Shown here: in pieces, positions 48,700-58,059 of the stretch
How positions within the stretch are numbered: the first letter of the stretch is position 1
Layout of the letters: each line of letters starts with the position of its first letter
NCBI RefSeq assembly: GCF_900009135.1
Contig: NZ_LT797701.1
Span: 764,629-828,628 of the forward strand
Reading direction: 5' to 3'
DNA length: 64,000 nucleotides
Source of the DNA: Planktothrix sp. PCC 11201
GTDB taxonomy: Bacteria; Cyanobacteriota; Cyanobacteriia; Cyanobacteriales; Microcoleaceae
The notes under the pieces: model-generated
The model's database searches: none
Seen by the model: only the letters and a program-made list of their open reading frames with translations
What the model was told of the DNA's origin: nothing
Translations under genes and position numbers: made by a program

Positions 48700-50673
48700 C
48701 TAATGGCTGGGTAACAACTGCCAAACCTTCAGCGTATCATCAAAACTTCCACTCACTAAAGTATGATTTTGAGGGTTGAATGCCACATTTACCCAAGCTC
48801 GATGTCCTTTGAAGGTTCCAAATAATTCTCCATTATCTACTTGCCAGAGTTTCACCGTCCCCGCAAAATCCCCACTGGCAAGGGTTTGGCTATCGGGACT
48901 AAAGGCAACGGACTGCACCTTATCTCCATGACCCAGAAGAATTTGCGCCGGGGTATTACTAAAATATTGAGACTCTAATTCTTTTAAATCCCATAACTTA
49001 ATCGAATGATCCCAACTACCCGTAGCCAAAGTTTGACCATCAGGACTGATCGCCACCGACCAAATCGCCTCAGAATGGGCCTTAAATGTCCGCAATAACT
49101 GTCCCGTGTGCCAGTTCCAAAGATCCACAATCCCGTTACTTCCGCCACTAACCAAGGTTTGATTATCCTGACTAAAAGCCAGGGACTCTACCTCTGTGCC
49201 ATACCCTGGTAAGGTTTTTAGGGTTTGTCCGGTGGATATATCCCATAGCCGAATGGTTTGGTCACGCCCGGCACTGGCCACCTGCTTGCCATCGGGACTG
49301 ATGGCAACGGCATAGACCCATCCTTGATGACCGTAGAGCATTTTTTTCTGACGGCCAGTCCACAAATCCCAAACTAAAATCGTTTTATCACCACTTCCAC
49401 TCACTAAAGTCCGACCATCACCACTGATAGCCAAGGTTCCCACGGGTTGAGAATGTCCCAACAGCGTGTTAATTAATCCGCCAGTTTCCGCATCGATAAT
49501 CCGAATTGACCCATCGGTATTCCCATAGACCACAAATTGACCATCGGGACTGACGGCCATCGACCACACTGGGCCAATGTTCTGTACCAATGTCCGCATC
49601 GCTGGGCTGGGTTTGGGGAGAATGGGGGTAAAAGTCTCCGGGGGGGAAACCGAAATCTCAGGAATCTGATAAATGGGTTCTACGGGTTCCATGGGCTCAA
49701 AGTGCGATTGAGGAATTCGTGAACTCAGGAATAGGGATAACATTGCCAAAGCTGCACCCCCCAAAGCGGTTAACGTCCATGGATGTTGACTAACCCGAGG
49801 GAGTTTAATTGGAATCGGCCCGGATTTTAAGTCTCGGATTACCTCGACCGCCGAAGTATAGCGTTGAGCCGGGTCACGTTCAATTAATCGATTCAAAATT
49901 CGGGTTAGGCGATGACTAATGGGGGTTTTGAGATAATCCTTCCAGACCCAAGCATTGGTTTTAATATTCCATAAATCAAAGGGGCTCATTTGAGTCAGTA
50001 GATGCAAACAAGTCACCCCTAAACTATAGAGATCATTTTTGGGACTAATTTCTCCTTGCAGTTGTTCGGGGGAAACATATTCGGCTGCACCTTGTAGGGG
50101 GTTTACTCCAGCAAAATCAACTAAAACCAGTTGTTTTTTGATCGGAGAATTCGGATGGGAAACGGGACGACGAATAATATTTTCCGGTTTAATATCCCCA
50201 TGAACTCTATTTTTATGGTGAATGGATTCCAGAATCGGTAGAATTGCACTCAATAAATCCCAAATTTGCAATTCTGAAAACACACCCTCTTGTTCTAGTT
50301 CTTCGGCTAAATTGCGTCCGGGAATATAATCTTGTACAAGATAACTATAGCTATTTTCTTCAAAGCAGGCTAATAATTCAGGCAGGGCCGGATGCTGACT
50401 AATCTGGTCTAGGGTTTGGCTATACAGACGAAATTCTACCCGGGCTTCGGGAGTAGATAGGGGAGAATCAAGAGATTGTTTAATTACACAGCGCGGTTTG
50501 GCGGGTTTATCTTCATCAATTGCCAAAAATGTTCGGTTACAATGGTTTTGGCCCAAAACTCGAATCATACTATAGCGATTTTTGAGGCGCAGTTCTGATC
50601 CACAACTCTGACAGGAAATGGCGTGAGTCGGGTTCTGGGGGTTCTGACATTGGGGGTTGATGCAGTAACTCAT
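48700..50673 (-). CDS. Serine/threonine protein kinase with C-terminal WD40 propeller
   Basis: 657 residues. A zinc ribbon at the N-terminus (C-x4-C ... C-x2-C, residues 4-25) precedes a Hanks-type kinase domain (about 32-290) with Lys in R-C-V-I-K-Q, H-G-D-I-K-P-E-N (catalytic Asp; HGD in place of HRD) and V-D-F-A-G (DFA in place of DFG). A transmembrane helix follows near residue 305. The C-terminus holds seven WD40 repeats, each ending near WD/WQ (LVSGSGDKTILVWD, ASAGRDQTIRLWD), a complete seven-blade propeller. The propeller probably senses or binds a partner. Confidence 0.93.
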   Translation of the reverse strand: MSYCINPQCQNPQNPTHAISCQSCGSELRLKNRYSMIRVLGQNHCNRTFLAIDEDKPAKPRCVIKQSLDSPLSTPEARVEFRLYSQTLDQISQHPALPELLACFEENSYSYLVQDYIPGRNLAEELEQEGVFSELQIWDLLSAILPILESIHHKNRVHGDIKPENIIRRPVSHPNSPIKKQLVLVDFAGVNPLQGAAEYVSPEQLQGEISPKNDLYSLGVTCLHLLTQMSPFDLWNIKTNAWVWKDYLKTPISHRLTRILNRLIERDPAQRYTSAVEVIRDLKSGPIPIKLPRVSQHPWTLTALGGAALAMLSLFLSSRIPQSHFEPMEPVEPIYQIPEISVSPPETFTPILPKPSPAMRTLVQNIGPVWSMAVSPDGQFVVYGNTDGSIRIIDAETGGLINTLLGHSQPVGTLAISGDGRTLVSGSGDKTILVWDLWTGRQKKMLYGHQGWVYAVAISPDGKQVASAGRDQTIRLWDISTGQTLKTLPGYGTEVESLAFSQDNQTLVSGGSNGIVDLWNWHTGQLLRTFKAHSEAIWSVAISPDGQTLATGSWDHSIKLWDLKELESQYFSNTPAQILLGHGDKVQSVAFSPDSQTLASGDFAGTVKLWQVDNGELFGTFKGHRAWVNVAFNPQNHTLVSGSFDDTLKVWQLLPSH

Positions 50674-50798
50674 AACCAGAATTTTTTAGTATATTTTTCT
50701 ATGATAAGTCTTTCTGAAACTTTAGGTTAATTCAGGGAAGGCGATCGCCTATTATCTTATATATTGCCCATTGCCCATTCTCCTATTATTTTTAACCT

Positions 50799-51770
50799 AT
50801 GGCTTTAATTCGTATTGTTCCCTCCTGGGAAATTTCGGAACATCAGATTACACCGGAATCTGTTTTTCTCAATCGTCGTCGGTTCATGAAAAGTTTAATT
50901 GGGGCAGGATTAACTGCATCGGCTTTATCTTTAGTGGGTTGTCAAGCAACTTCAAAAACACAAAATAATTCAGTACAGGGGATTTCCGATTTCAAAACCA
51001 ATCCCAATTTTGCCACGGTTAATCGTCCCGTTACGGCGGAAGATTTAGCGACAAAATATAATAATTTTTATGAATATGGCGGAACCAAGTCTATTTGGCA
51101 AGCCGCCCAAGCCTTACCGTTAGAAGATTGGAAAGTTGAGGTTTCAGGATTAGTGAAAAATCCGAAAACCTATGATTTAGAGGATCTTCAGAAAAAATTC
51201 CCCTTAGAAGAACGAATTTATCGGTTTCGTTGTGTGGAAGCCTGGGCGATGGTTGTGCCTTGGTTGGGGTTTCCGATGCGGGCATTAATGGCGGCGGTTG
51301 AACCTAATTCCGAGGCTAAATTTGTCCGGTTTACCTCTTTTTATGATCCTAAAATTACCACCGGGCCAGGATTTTGGGCTAATGGTTATCCTTGGCCTTA
51401 TACAGAAGGATTACGAATTGAGGAAATGGCAAATGATTTAGCCTTTTTTGCCGTAGGAATGTATGGAAAAACCCTCCCGAAACAAAACGGCGCTCCTTTA
51501 CGGATGGTACTCCCTTGGAAATATGGATTTAAAGGAGCAAAATCCATTGTTAAAATTGAATTTTTAAATCAAAAACCCGCGACGTTTTGGAATACTTTGG
51601 GCCCGGATGAATATGGTTTCGAGGCGAATGTTAATCCCAACAAACCCCATCCCCGTTGGTCACAAGCCACGGAAAGAATTGTTAGCAGTAAGCCTAGTTT
51701 TTCTTGGGAAAAACAGCCAACTTTACCCTATAACGGTTATGGTGAATATGTTGCTAGTCTTTATTCTTAA
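50799..51770 (+). CDS. msrP: Protein-methionine-sulfoxide reductase, molybdopterin subunit
   Basis: 323 residues. A twin-arginine signal N-R-R-R-F-M-K-S-L-I-G-A-G-L (about residues 24-38) sends the folded protein to the periplasm. The sulfite-oxidase-type fold shows R-F-R-C-V-E-A-W (molybdenum-ligand Cys about residue 147) and L-P-W-K-Y-G-F-K-G-A-K. MsrP repairs oxidised methionine in envelope proteins. Its usual haem membrane partner MsrQ is not beside it; an ABC permease gene is convergent three bases away. Confidence 0.9.
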   Translation: MALIRIVPSWEISEHQITPESVFLNRRRFMKSLIGAGLTASALSLVGCQATSKTQNNSVQGISDFKTNPNFATVNRPVTAEDLATKYNNFYEYGGTKSIWQAAQALPLEDWKVEVSGLVKNPKTYDLEDLQKKFPLEERIYRFRCVEAWAMVVPWLGFPMRALMAAVEPNSEAKFVRFTSFYDPKITTGPGFWANGYPWPYTEGLRIEEMANDLAFFAVGMYGKTLPKQNGAPLRMVLPWKYGFKGAKSIVKIEFLNQKPATFWNTLGPDEYGFEANVNPNKPHPRWSQATERIVSSKPSFSWEKQPTLPYNGYGEYVASLYS

Positions 51771-51772
51771 TA

Positions 51773-52555
51773 TTAACTTGATGCACTGGTATAAAATTTT
51801 AAGGCAAATTGCCAAAATCTAGCCGAAATAAATAATAATCCCAGGGCTAAAAATCCTGATCCAATCACCCAGGATATGTCAGTTTTTCCTAGGATTGATT
51901 CTGCTGGAATTGTTGTTAAAAAAGCGACGGGAACAATAAAGGTAAAAAAGAAACGATAAGCCATAGGATAAGCCACCATTGGATATCTTCCGGCTTCTAA
52001 TAATCCCTGCAATACTTCCGTCACATTATAAATTTTTACAAACCAAATACTGGTCGCTCCCAGGATAAACCAGATACTATATAAACTGATCATTCCAAAG
52101 GAAAGAGGTAATAAACTGGCTAAATAATCTCTCCAGGTTAAGCCCAGTTTACTACCTTGATAAGCGACAATTGAACACCCAAAAATTAGGTCAGGTGTTC
52201 CCCAAGGAGAAACCATACGAGTCGATAGCCAAAATTGACTGCCGAGGGGTTTAAGCAATACAAAATCTAAGGTTCCATCTTGAACATGGGTGACAATTCT
52301 GTTTAAATTGGGAACTAATATTGTTGTGGAAAATCCTTGTAATATTGTAAATATTCCCAAAACAACTAAGACTTCTTCCCAACTCCATCCTTCAAAACTG
52401 TAACCCGTTCGATAAAATAAAAATAGGCTAAAAATACTGCCAATTAAACTTCCTAAACTGGTGATGGCAGAAATCAGAAAGTTAATCCGATATTCGAGTT
52501 CTGCTGCGATCGCAGTTTCCCAAAATAACATTAAAATCTTAAAATAGCGTTGCAT
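51773..52555 (-). CDS. ABC-2 family membrane permease
   Basis: 260 residues with six transmembrane segments (about 25-45, 60-80, 110-135, 145-170, 195-215, 230-250). The ABC-2 pattern is clear in F-R-I-N-F-L-I-S-A-I-T type start and Y-P-M-V-A-Y-P-M-A-Y-R-F-F-F-T-F-I-V-P-V-A-F. Resembles the DUF990/ABC-2 exporters that usually come with a second permease and an ATPase, which are not next to it. Substrate unknown. Confidence 0.85.
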   Translation of the reverse strand: MQRYFKILMLFWETAIAAELEYRINFLISAITSLGSLIGSIFSLFLFYRTGYSFEGWSWEEVLVVLGIFTILQGFSTTILVPNLNRIVTHVQDGTLDFVLLKPLGSQFWLSTRMVSPWGTPDLIFGCSIVAYQGSKLGLTWRDYLASLLPLSFGMISLYSIWFILGATSIWFVKIYNVTEVLQGLLEAGRYPMVAYPMAYRFFFTFIVPVAFLTTIPAESILGKTDISWVIGSGFLALGLLFISARFWQFALKFYTSASS

Positions 52556-52589
52556 AATTCATACAAAATTAACAACAAATCCATTGTAG

Positions 52590-52632
52590 GGGCGGGTTCA
52601 CCCAAATGTTAAACTTCTATATAAACCCGCCC
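52590..52632. repeat. GGGCGGGTT palindrome
   Basis: GGGCGGGTT (52590-52598) pairs with AACCCGCCC (52624-52632). It lies between two same-strand genes and belongs to the palindrome group seen at 36811 and elsewhere. Confidence 0.65.
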
Positions 52633-52652
52633 AAACCTGTTTTTTTACTTTA

Positions 52653-53783
52653 CTATAGAACAGAAAATAATCGTTCAATCGTGCGTTCATTTTCGTCAGG
52701 ACGACCAATGGTAATTCGCAGTCCTCCTCCAGTATGACGCACTAATGTTCCTTTGGTTTTTAATTGTTGCATAATCTGGTTTAAGGCTTGATCGGAATTT
52801 TGTTTGTCAGCGAGTCTAATATAAATAAAATTAGCATCACTTCGCCAAATTTTTAACTGTTTATTTTCAGTTAAAGCATTAATTAAACGAGTCCGTTCTC
52901 CTAAAATTTCAGGAATTACAGCGAGTAAATCTTGACGATTATTTAAGGCTAATAAAGCTGCGGTTTGTGTGAAACTGGGAAGATTATAGGGAAGCCGAAC
53001 TTTTTCTAAAGCGGTGATTAATTCGGGATGGGCGATCGCATATCCAGCGCGTAAGGAAGCTAAACGAAATGCTTTAGAAAATGTTCGTAAAATCACCCAA
53101 TTGGGATGCTGTTTTAACTCCTCGATAACGCTGGTTTGACTAAACTCAAAATAGGCTTCATCAATTACCACTAAAATCTGTTCCGGTAAACCACGCAGCC
53201 AGTTTAATTCATCTTCTGTTAACGCATTGGCTGTGGGGGAATTGGGATGAACTACAAATACAACTCGAATAGGAGGGTTTTGTGTTGTTTCAATCGCAGT
53301 TTTAGCCCCGTTTAAATCCATTTCAAAGGTGTCTTGATGCCTTTCTATACTAACAACGGTCATCCCTAAAGTTTGAGCAATAATTCCATACATTGAAAAG
53401 GTAGGATTAGCCACTAAAATTGAGCCTTCTCCCCCTAAACAAGTCGCAATTAAGATAGATCTAATTAACTCATCTGACCCATTGCCAACGGAAATATTCT
53501 CAGGATTGACAAAGGCTTCATAATTAGAAATAATCTCGTTAATATAACTAGCGATCGCAATTTTTAACGGAAAATGACTGCCATCAGGATAACGATTCGT
53601 TTCAATTTCATGTTGATACGTCCACGCCAGCTTTTGTTTTAATTCTTCAGGTAAATCATAGGGACATTCATTAGTATCTAAACGATCTAATATTTGAGTC
53701 TCGATAGGACTGCCAGAATTGCCTCCCGGGTGAGGAGCATAGGCGTGAAGTTGGTTGAGGTCGTTGCGAAGAAAAGACAGCAT
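52653..53783 (-). CDS. hisC: Histidinol-phosphate aminotransferase
   Basis: 376 residues. A PLP enzyme that makes histidinol phosphate in histidine synthesis. The fold-type I motifs are present: V-G-N-G-S-D-E-L-I near residue 97, P-N-S-P-T-A-N near 178, V-I-D-E-A-Y-F-E-F near 205, and the PLP lysine in [16 protein letters not shown] near 235. N-terminal L-D-T-N-E-C-P-Y is also typical. Aromatic substrates are a possible alternative. Confidence 0.92.
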   Translation of the reverse strand: MLSFLRNDLNQLHAYAPHPGGNSGSPIETQILDRLDTNECPYDLPEELKQKLAWTYQHEIETNRYPDGSHFPLKIAIASYINEIISNYEAFVNPENISVGNGSDELIRSILIATCLGGEGSILVANPTFSMYGIIAQTLGMTVVSIERHQDTFEMDLNGAKTAIETTQNPPIRVVFVVHPNSPTANALTEDELNWLRGLPEQILVVIDEAYFEFSQTSVIEELKQHPNWVILRTFSKAFRLASLRAGYAIAHPELITALEKVRLPYNLPSFTQTAALLALNNRQDLLAVIPEILGERTRLINALTENKQLKIWRSDANFIYIRLADKQNSDQALNQIMQQLKTKGTLVRHTGGGLRITIGRPDENERTIERLFSVL

Positions 53784-53868
53784 GGCGTTGAGGTAATTGT
53801 AATTTTTTATTGAGTTTAGACAAGATCTATTATCTCTTAATTTAGACTAAAATAACATCCCAAAAGCA

Positions 53869-53996
53869 ATATAGCAATCCTCAATGATTGGTGATCAAAA
53901 CCTGTAGGGGTTGGGTCTCCCAATCCAGGCGCAAAGTGGGTTGGGAGACCCAACCCCTACGATAAAATATTACAATCCCTACACGGATTGCTATAT
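53869..53996. repeat. MITE-like repeat with perfect ends and an internal long palindrome
   Basis: 128 bp bounded by ATATAGCAATCC and its reverse complement GGATTGCTATAT. Inside, GTAGGGGTTGGGTCTCCCAA (53904-53923) is the exact reverse complement of 53941-53960, so the whole element could fold into a nested hairpin. It contains no coding sequence. Intergenic stretch 53784-54103 holds nothing else recognised. Confidence 0.85.
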
Positions 53997-54103
53997 TTTT
54001 TACCTCCTAATTTTTGTGGAGCTATTTATTATCCTGATTCAATAGAATAAATTTGCATCTTGTTAACCTCCCTTCATTAATCCTTAATGCTGCAAAAGCT
54101 AAT

Positions 54104-54940
54104 TTACAAAGATGGAATTTCTTCAACACTTAATCCAGTTGCCTGAACAACTTGCTCTAAACTAAAACCCATTCGTAATAAATTTAAAGCAACTTCTTCC
54201 TTTCCTTCCAGTTTTCCTTCCAGTTTTCCTTCCAGTTTTCCTTCCAATTTTCCTTCCAATTTTCCTTCCAATTTTCCTTCCAATTTTCCTTCCAGTTTCC
54301 CCTCCAGTTTCCCTTCTTGTAGAATTTCTTGATAAATGACTGAATTTCGCATAAGATCACTCCTTAAAAGTCTTTTCACTATATCTTTATTTAAAACCAA
54401 ACCCGCCAAAATTGCCGAAGCAGCAACGAGATTACTTTGAACCTGTTGATCGGTAATTCCCTCAATTACTTCAGCTACTTGACTTAATATCATGGTCGGA
54501 TCATCGGTCTGACTCAGTACCGCAAAGGGTAACAATCCTGTTACATTTAAAAACCGTTCCGGCGGTTGTTCCCAAAGACGAATCACCTCAAACTGATGAA
54601 AGGTATTCTCCAGACGAAAATTATTTTCTTGGACTAAAGGAGAATTAGTTTGACCCAGATAAATCACCACCTGACGCATGACTTTGTTGGGAAAACGACG
54701 ATAGACCCTTACCCGATAATCTAACATCCGAAAGGGGATTTTAACATCGGGTTCGGTTTGAAATTCTGTGTGCAAAACCAGATCATCCGATTGCAGTAAG
54801 ATCAGAGAATCAGCCCGAATTGGTTCCAATGATAACTCTTGGGGACTCAACTCAGTTAATGCAACGGGAGAACCCAACAACCAACTCGCCAAATCTTCAG
54901 AAAAATTTTCTGCCAGAAACTTGCAAATACTGTCAAACAC
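54104..54940 (-). CDS. Rpn-family recombination-promoting nuclease/putative transposase, with tetrapeptide repeat
   Basis: 278 residues. The PD-(D/E)XK-type core is in the first 200 residues: A-D-S-L-I-L-L, L-V-L-H-T-E-F-Q-T (Glu-x-Gln) and L-D-Y-R-V-R-V-Y-R-R, as in Rpn/Yhga-like proteins. Near residue 210 comes a run of about ten G-K-L-E tetrapeptides, coded by a 12-base tandem repeat, followed by a short helical end (VALNLLRMGFSLEQVVQATG) typical of the family tail. It may cut DNA; its physiological role is not known. Confidence 0.85.
   Translation of the reverse strand: MFDSICKFLAENFSEDLASWLLGSPVALTELSPQELSLEPIRADSLILLQSDDLVLHTEFQTEPDVKIPFRMLDYRVRVYRRFPNKVMRQVVIYLGQTNSPLVQENNFRLENTFHQFEVIRLWEQPPERFLNVTGLLPFAVLSQTDDPTMILSQVAEVIEGITDQQVQSNLVAASAILAGLVLNKDIVKRLLRSDLMRNSVIYQEILQEGKLEGKLEGKLEGKLEGKLEGKLEGKLEGKLEGKLEGKEEVALNLLRMGFSLEQVVQATGLSVEEIPSL
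54203..54315 (-). repeat. 12-bp coding minisatellite (Gly-Lys-Leu-Glu repeats)
   Basis: About nine near-identical copies of the 12-mer TTCCTTCCAGTT / TTCCTTCCAATT in the Rpn-type gene. Copies differ at one synonymous position (AG or AA), showing block duplication of variants. In frame, so length changes keep the protein open. Confidence 0.9.
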
Positions 54941-55034
54941 CCCGGATTATTCCTCCCCAATCATCTGACCTATTCATTTTACAATAAACAATTTATAATA
55001 TAAACGTAAAAGTATTTTTTCTAATTAAATTTAT

Positions 55035-55175
55035 CTATAGTAATCCTATTTGAGTTGTGTTCAAAATTCCTGATCAAAAGGGAACAGGGAACGCCGGATC
55101 TGGGAACAGGGGTAATAATTCTGACTGTTTCATATCAGTATTGAAATGTTACAACCTATTTGGGATTGCTATAGA
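55035..55175. repeat. MITE-like repeat with CTATAGTAATCC / GGATTGCTATAG ends
   Basis: 141 bp bounded by inverted ends with one mismatch in 12. Its left half matches 48577-48660 closely, including TTCTGACTGTTTC. Its right end abuts the broken antitoxin gene. Confidence 0.85.
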
Positions 55176-55591
55176 AATTATCAAGACTATTTAGTTGAAT
55201 CTCTCAAAGATCCATCTGAAGCCGCATTAAGTACCTAAACAAAATTAATTACAAATCCTCTAACCTGTTCCCTATCCCAACTAGGTAATTTATTTTGCAC
55301 AAGCACTTATATCTTTGGGCAATTTTATAAGAAAAAGATCCTGAACCTGAATTATTATTATCTGCCCTTCAAGATGTTGCAATGGCACTAGGACAAGAAA
55401 AAATGTCTCCAGAACAACTTCAAGAACATTTATTGCGTTTGAATCAATTTCTCGACTAACCAGGAAGCCAAGCAATTTATCGTTTATCCAGTTGGCTACA
55501 ATCTTTAGGACTAACTTTAACTGTTATAGTTAATTCCGAACCGAATTCCACACTAGAATCTGTTGCTGAAACTGTAGAATTTAGACTATAG
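55176..55591 (+). pseudogene. Broken DNA-binding antitoxin-type gene
   Basis: Two pieces of one protein are readable. The first, YQDYLVESLKDPSEAAL, directly follows the MITE-like repeat and ends in a stop. After about 100 disordered bases the frame EKDPEPELLLSALQDVAMAL...MSPEQLQEHLLRLNQFLD continues; it is broken again by TAA at 55457-55459 where relatives have Gln, then PGSQAIYRLSSWLQSLGL runs to TAG 55591. As I recall, this matches cyanobacterial HigA/addiction-module antidote-type proteins. The 5' end with the start is missing at the repeat border. No toxin gene is next to it. Confidence 0.7.
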
Positions 55592-55597
55592 AATTTC

Positions 55598-55630
55598 AGA
55601 AATCGAGTTTATTCAAGAAACCCGATTTCT
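55598..55630. terminator. Palindrome between convergent gene ends
   Basis: AGAAATCGAGTTT pairs with AAACCCGATTTCT with one mismatch across a short loop. It may act as a bidirectional terminator, though no long T-run follows. Confidence 0.45.
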
Positions 55631-55640
55631 ACTATTGATT

Positions 55641-56483
55641 TTAGTTTTTTATTTCCCCTTTTAATAGCCAAAATCCACTAAAAGTCATCCCGGAATCATC
55701 CGGTTGTACTAATAGAAAATGTAATCCTTTTGCTAACTGTTTTCTGACTTCAAAAGTTTTGGCAGCATCCATAACTTCCGCATCTTCAAAGGTTGCCATC
55801 ACCCAACGCTCAACTAAACCTGATTCTAAGATCAATCCATTAGGAGAACCAGGAATATAATTGAAAGCAAAGGGTCGAATTTCCTCTAACCATCTAGCTA
55901 AAAGCATAGATTTTTTGCCTCCGTTAATAATAATTCCAGGAATCGCTACTACCGACGCTAAACCTATATTTATAGGTAAAAAATTATCTGGTATTTGTAG
56001 AATTGGAATCGGACGGTCAGCAAAAAAATCTTGTAAATTTCCGGCAGAAATACTAGCAAATTGCCAGTTATCACCCCATAATTTATCAGGTAATGGTAAA
56101 GGTGGCAGTTGATCTAATTTCACGGGATTATATGGTTCTCCCGTATAATATTCTGACTGAGAATATTGTGTTGAACGTTCAGTTAACCATTGTTTTAAGG
56201 TCTCGGTATTTCGATCTGGTTCCACAACAATTCCTAATACTTTTCCTGCTTTTTCTAATAAACTTAAAGACTGCGGACGAAACACTTTAATTTTATCGGG
56301 TTTTTCAGTAACAATTATTTGCTGCAACTGTTCAATTAACCAAGTTGAATTTGCTTGCGACTGAGGACACATCGCCATAAACTCAACCTTGCGAGTCTGG
56401 TCACAGACTAACAACTCCCACAGGGGTTGTCCGCTTGCATCCTTGAGGGGGCGAGAATAAAAATCAGCTTGCCAAATTACCAT
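55641..56483 (-). CDS. tab2: Tab2/Atab2-family RNA-binding protein
   Basis: 280 residues from ATG 56481-56483 (MVIWQADFYSRP), the normal family start; the longer frame adds 24 residues that look like non-coding sequence. Conserved pieces: I-W-Q-A-D-F-Y-S-R-P-L, P-L-W-E-L-L-V-C-D, and W-L-L-K-G at the end. Algal Tab2 is needed for translation of photosystem I PsaB mRNA and plant Atab2 for both photosystems; the cyanobacterial form is likely a photosystem biogenesis factor. Soluble, no signal peptide. Confidence 0.9.
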   Translation of the reverse strand: MVIWQADFYSRPLKDASGQPLWELLVCDQTRKVEFMAMCPQSQANSTWLIEQLQQIIVTEKPDKIKVFRPQSLSLLEKAGKVLGIVVEPDRNTETLKQWLTERSTQYSQSEYYTGEPYNPVKLDQLPPLPLPDKLWGDNWQFASISAGNLQDFFADRPIPILQIPDNFLPINIGLASVVAIPGIIINGGKKSMLLARWLEEIRPFAFNYIPGSPNGLILESGLVERWVMATFEDAEVMDAAKTFEVRKQLAKGLHFLLVQPDDSGMTFSGFWLLKGEIKN

Positions 56484-56685
56484 AAACACAAAAAATCCTA
56501 ATATTCTGGTTGAAAACTGTTCTATATGTTCAATTCTAAGGTTAAGATTGATCAAATGATGATGAACAGATGTCGGATTCCATCGCTCCCGGTTGTGGGT
56601 ATCGGATTTCTGGTTATGATTCTAGCTCCTACCTACTACCTCCTAATTATAGGGGGATGATGTTAATTAATTGGGTTATAAAACT

Positions 56686-57969
56686 ATGAATCCTGCTTTG
56701 ACACAATTTGGCGAACGGATGTCTCATTTAACGGGAGTTCGTGCTATTATGAAAGATATTATTGAAACTTTAAGATTAGGAAAAGGCAAGGATTTTATTA
56801 ACTTAAGTGCAGGAAATCCGGTAATTTTGCCTGAAGTTGAACAATTGTGGCGAGATTGTACCGCACAATTACTATCGAGTCCTGAATATGGGGAAGTTGT
56901 TTGTCGGTATGGTTCTAGTCAGGGATATAAACCTTTTATTGATGTCATTGTTGAGGATTTTAATTCTCGTTATGGGTTAAATTTAACCGACCGAAATGTA
57001 TTAATTACACCTGGTAGTCAATCAATTTATTTCTATGCTACCAATGCTTTTGGCGGATATACCACCGATGGTAAACTGAAAAAAATTGTTCTTCCTTTGA
57101 GTCCTGATTATACCGGATATGGAGGTGTGAGTTTAATTCCTGAAGCCGTTTTTGCTTATCAACCCACCCTAGATATTGATGAAGTCAATCATTATTTTAA
57201 ATATCGTCCTGATTTTAGTCAATTAATTATTGATGAAACCACCGGATGTGTCATTTTCTCCCGTCCCTGTAACCCCAGTGGAAATGTTTTAACAGAAGAA
57301 GAAGTTAAAAAAATTGCCAATTTAGCTGTTGATTTTAACGTTCCCGTATTCATTGATTCTGCCTACGCTCCCCCATTTCCTGCCTTGAATTTTACCGAAA
57401 TGAAACCCGTTTTTGGTGATAATATTATTCATTGTATTAGTTTATCAAAAGCTGGTTTACCTGGGGAACGATTAGGAATTGCCATAGGAAATGAAAGCAC
57501 AATTCAAGTATTAGAAGCATTTCAAACTAATATGTGTATTCATTCCCCCCGTTATGGACAGGCAATTGCGGCGCGGGCCATCGGTTCTGGAGCGTTATCA
57601 GAAATTGCGACTGAGGTAATTCGTCCCTATTATCAACAGAAATTCACCGTTGTTGAAACCGCATTAAATCAAGCCATGCCTCAAAATTTACCCTGGTTTT
57701 TACATCGCGGTGAAGGAGCAATTTTTGCCTGGATGTGGTTTAAAGATTTACCGATAACCGACTGGGAATTGTATCAACAGTTAAAAGAAGTGGGTTTGAT
57801 TGTAGTTCCCGGCAGTTCATTTTTTCCTGGTTTACAAGGAGAATGGAATCATAAAAACCAATGTATTCGGATTAGTTTAACAGCTACGAACGAGGAGATT
57901 ACAGAAGGAATGAAACGGTTGGCAACGGTGATTGAACAGGTTTATAATCATTCTATTGTTGGTATTTAG
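56686..57969 (+). CDS. avtA: Valine-pyruvate aminotransferase type enzyme
   Basis: 427 residues from ATG 56686 (MNPALTQFGERMSHL). A PLP aminotransferase: L-S-A-G-N-P-V near residue 41, P-G-S-Q-S-I-Y-F near 106, P-C-N-P-S-G-N, I-D-S-A-Y-A-P-P-F-P, and the PLP lysine in H-C-I-S-L-S-K-A-G-L-P-G-E-R near 245. The N-terminus and the P-G-S-S-F-F-P-G stretch fit the AvtA group, which exchanges valine or alanine for pyruvate. Substrate preference is inferred. Confidence 0.87.
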   Translation: MNPALTQFGERMSHLTGVRAIMKDIIETLRLGKGKDFINLSAGNPVILPEVEQLWRDCTAQLLSSPEYGEVVCRYGSSQGYKPFIDVIVEDFNSRYGLNLTDRNVLITPGSQSIYFYATNAFGGYTTDGKLKKIVLPLSPDYTGYGGVSLIPEAVFAYQPTLDIDEVNHYFKYRPDFSQLIIDETTGCVIFSRPCNPSGNVLTEEEVKKIANLAVDFNVPVFIDSAYAPPFPALNFTEMKPVFGDNIIHCISLSKAGLPGERLGIAIGNESTIQVLEAFQTNMCIHSPRYGQAIAARAIGSGALSEIATEVIRPYYQQKFTVVETALNQAMPQNLPWFLHRGEGAIFAWMWFKDLPITDWELYQQLKEVGLIVVPGSSFFPGLQGEWNHKNQCIRISLTATNEEITEGMKRLATVIEQVYNHSIVGI

Positions 57970-58059
57970 ATTATTCAATCTCCCCTGTTAATCAGGGGGG
58001 ATTATCTATATCAATCTCAGTTAATTAATTTCTATAATCTAGGGGGTAATAACAGGTTA

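Noticed and set aside
54203..54315. Regular short repeats as a possible CRISPR array
   Set aside because: The unit is 12 bp with no spacers and is in frame inside a gene; no cas gene is present anywhere in the window.
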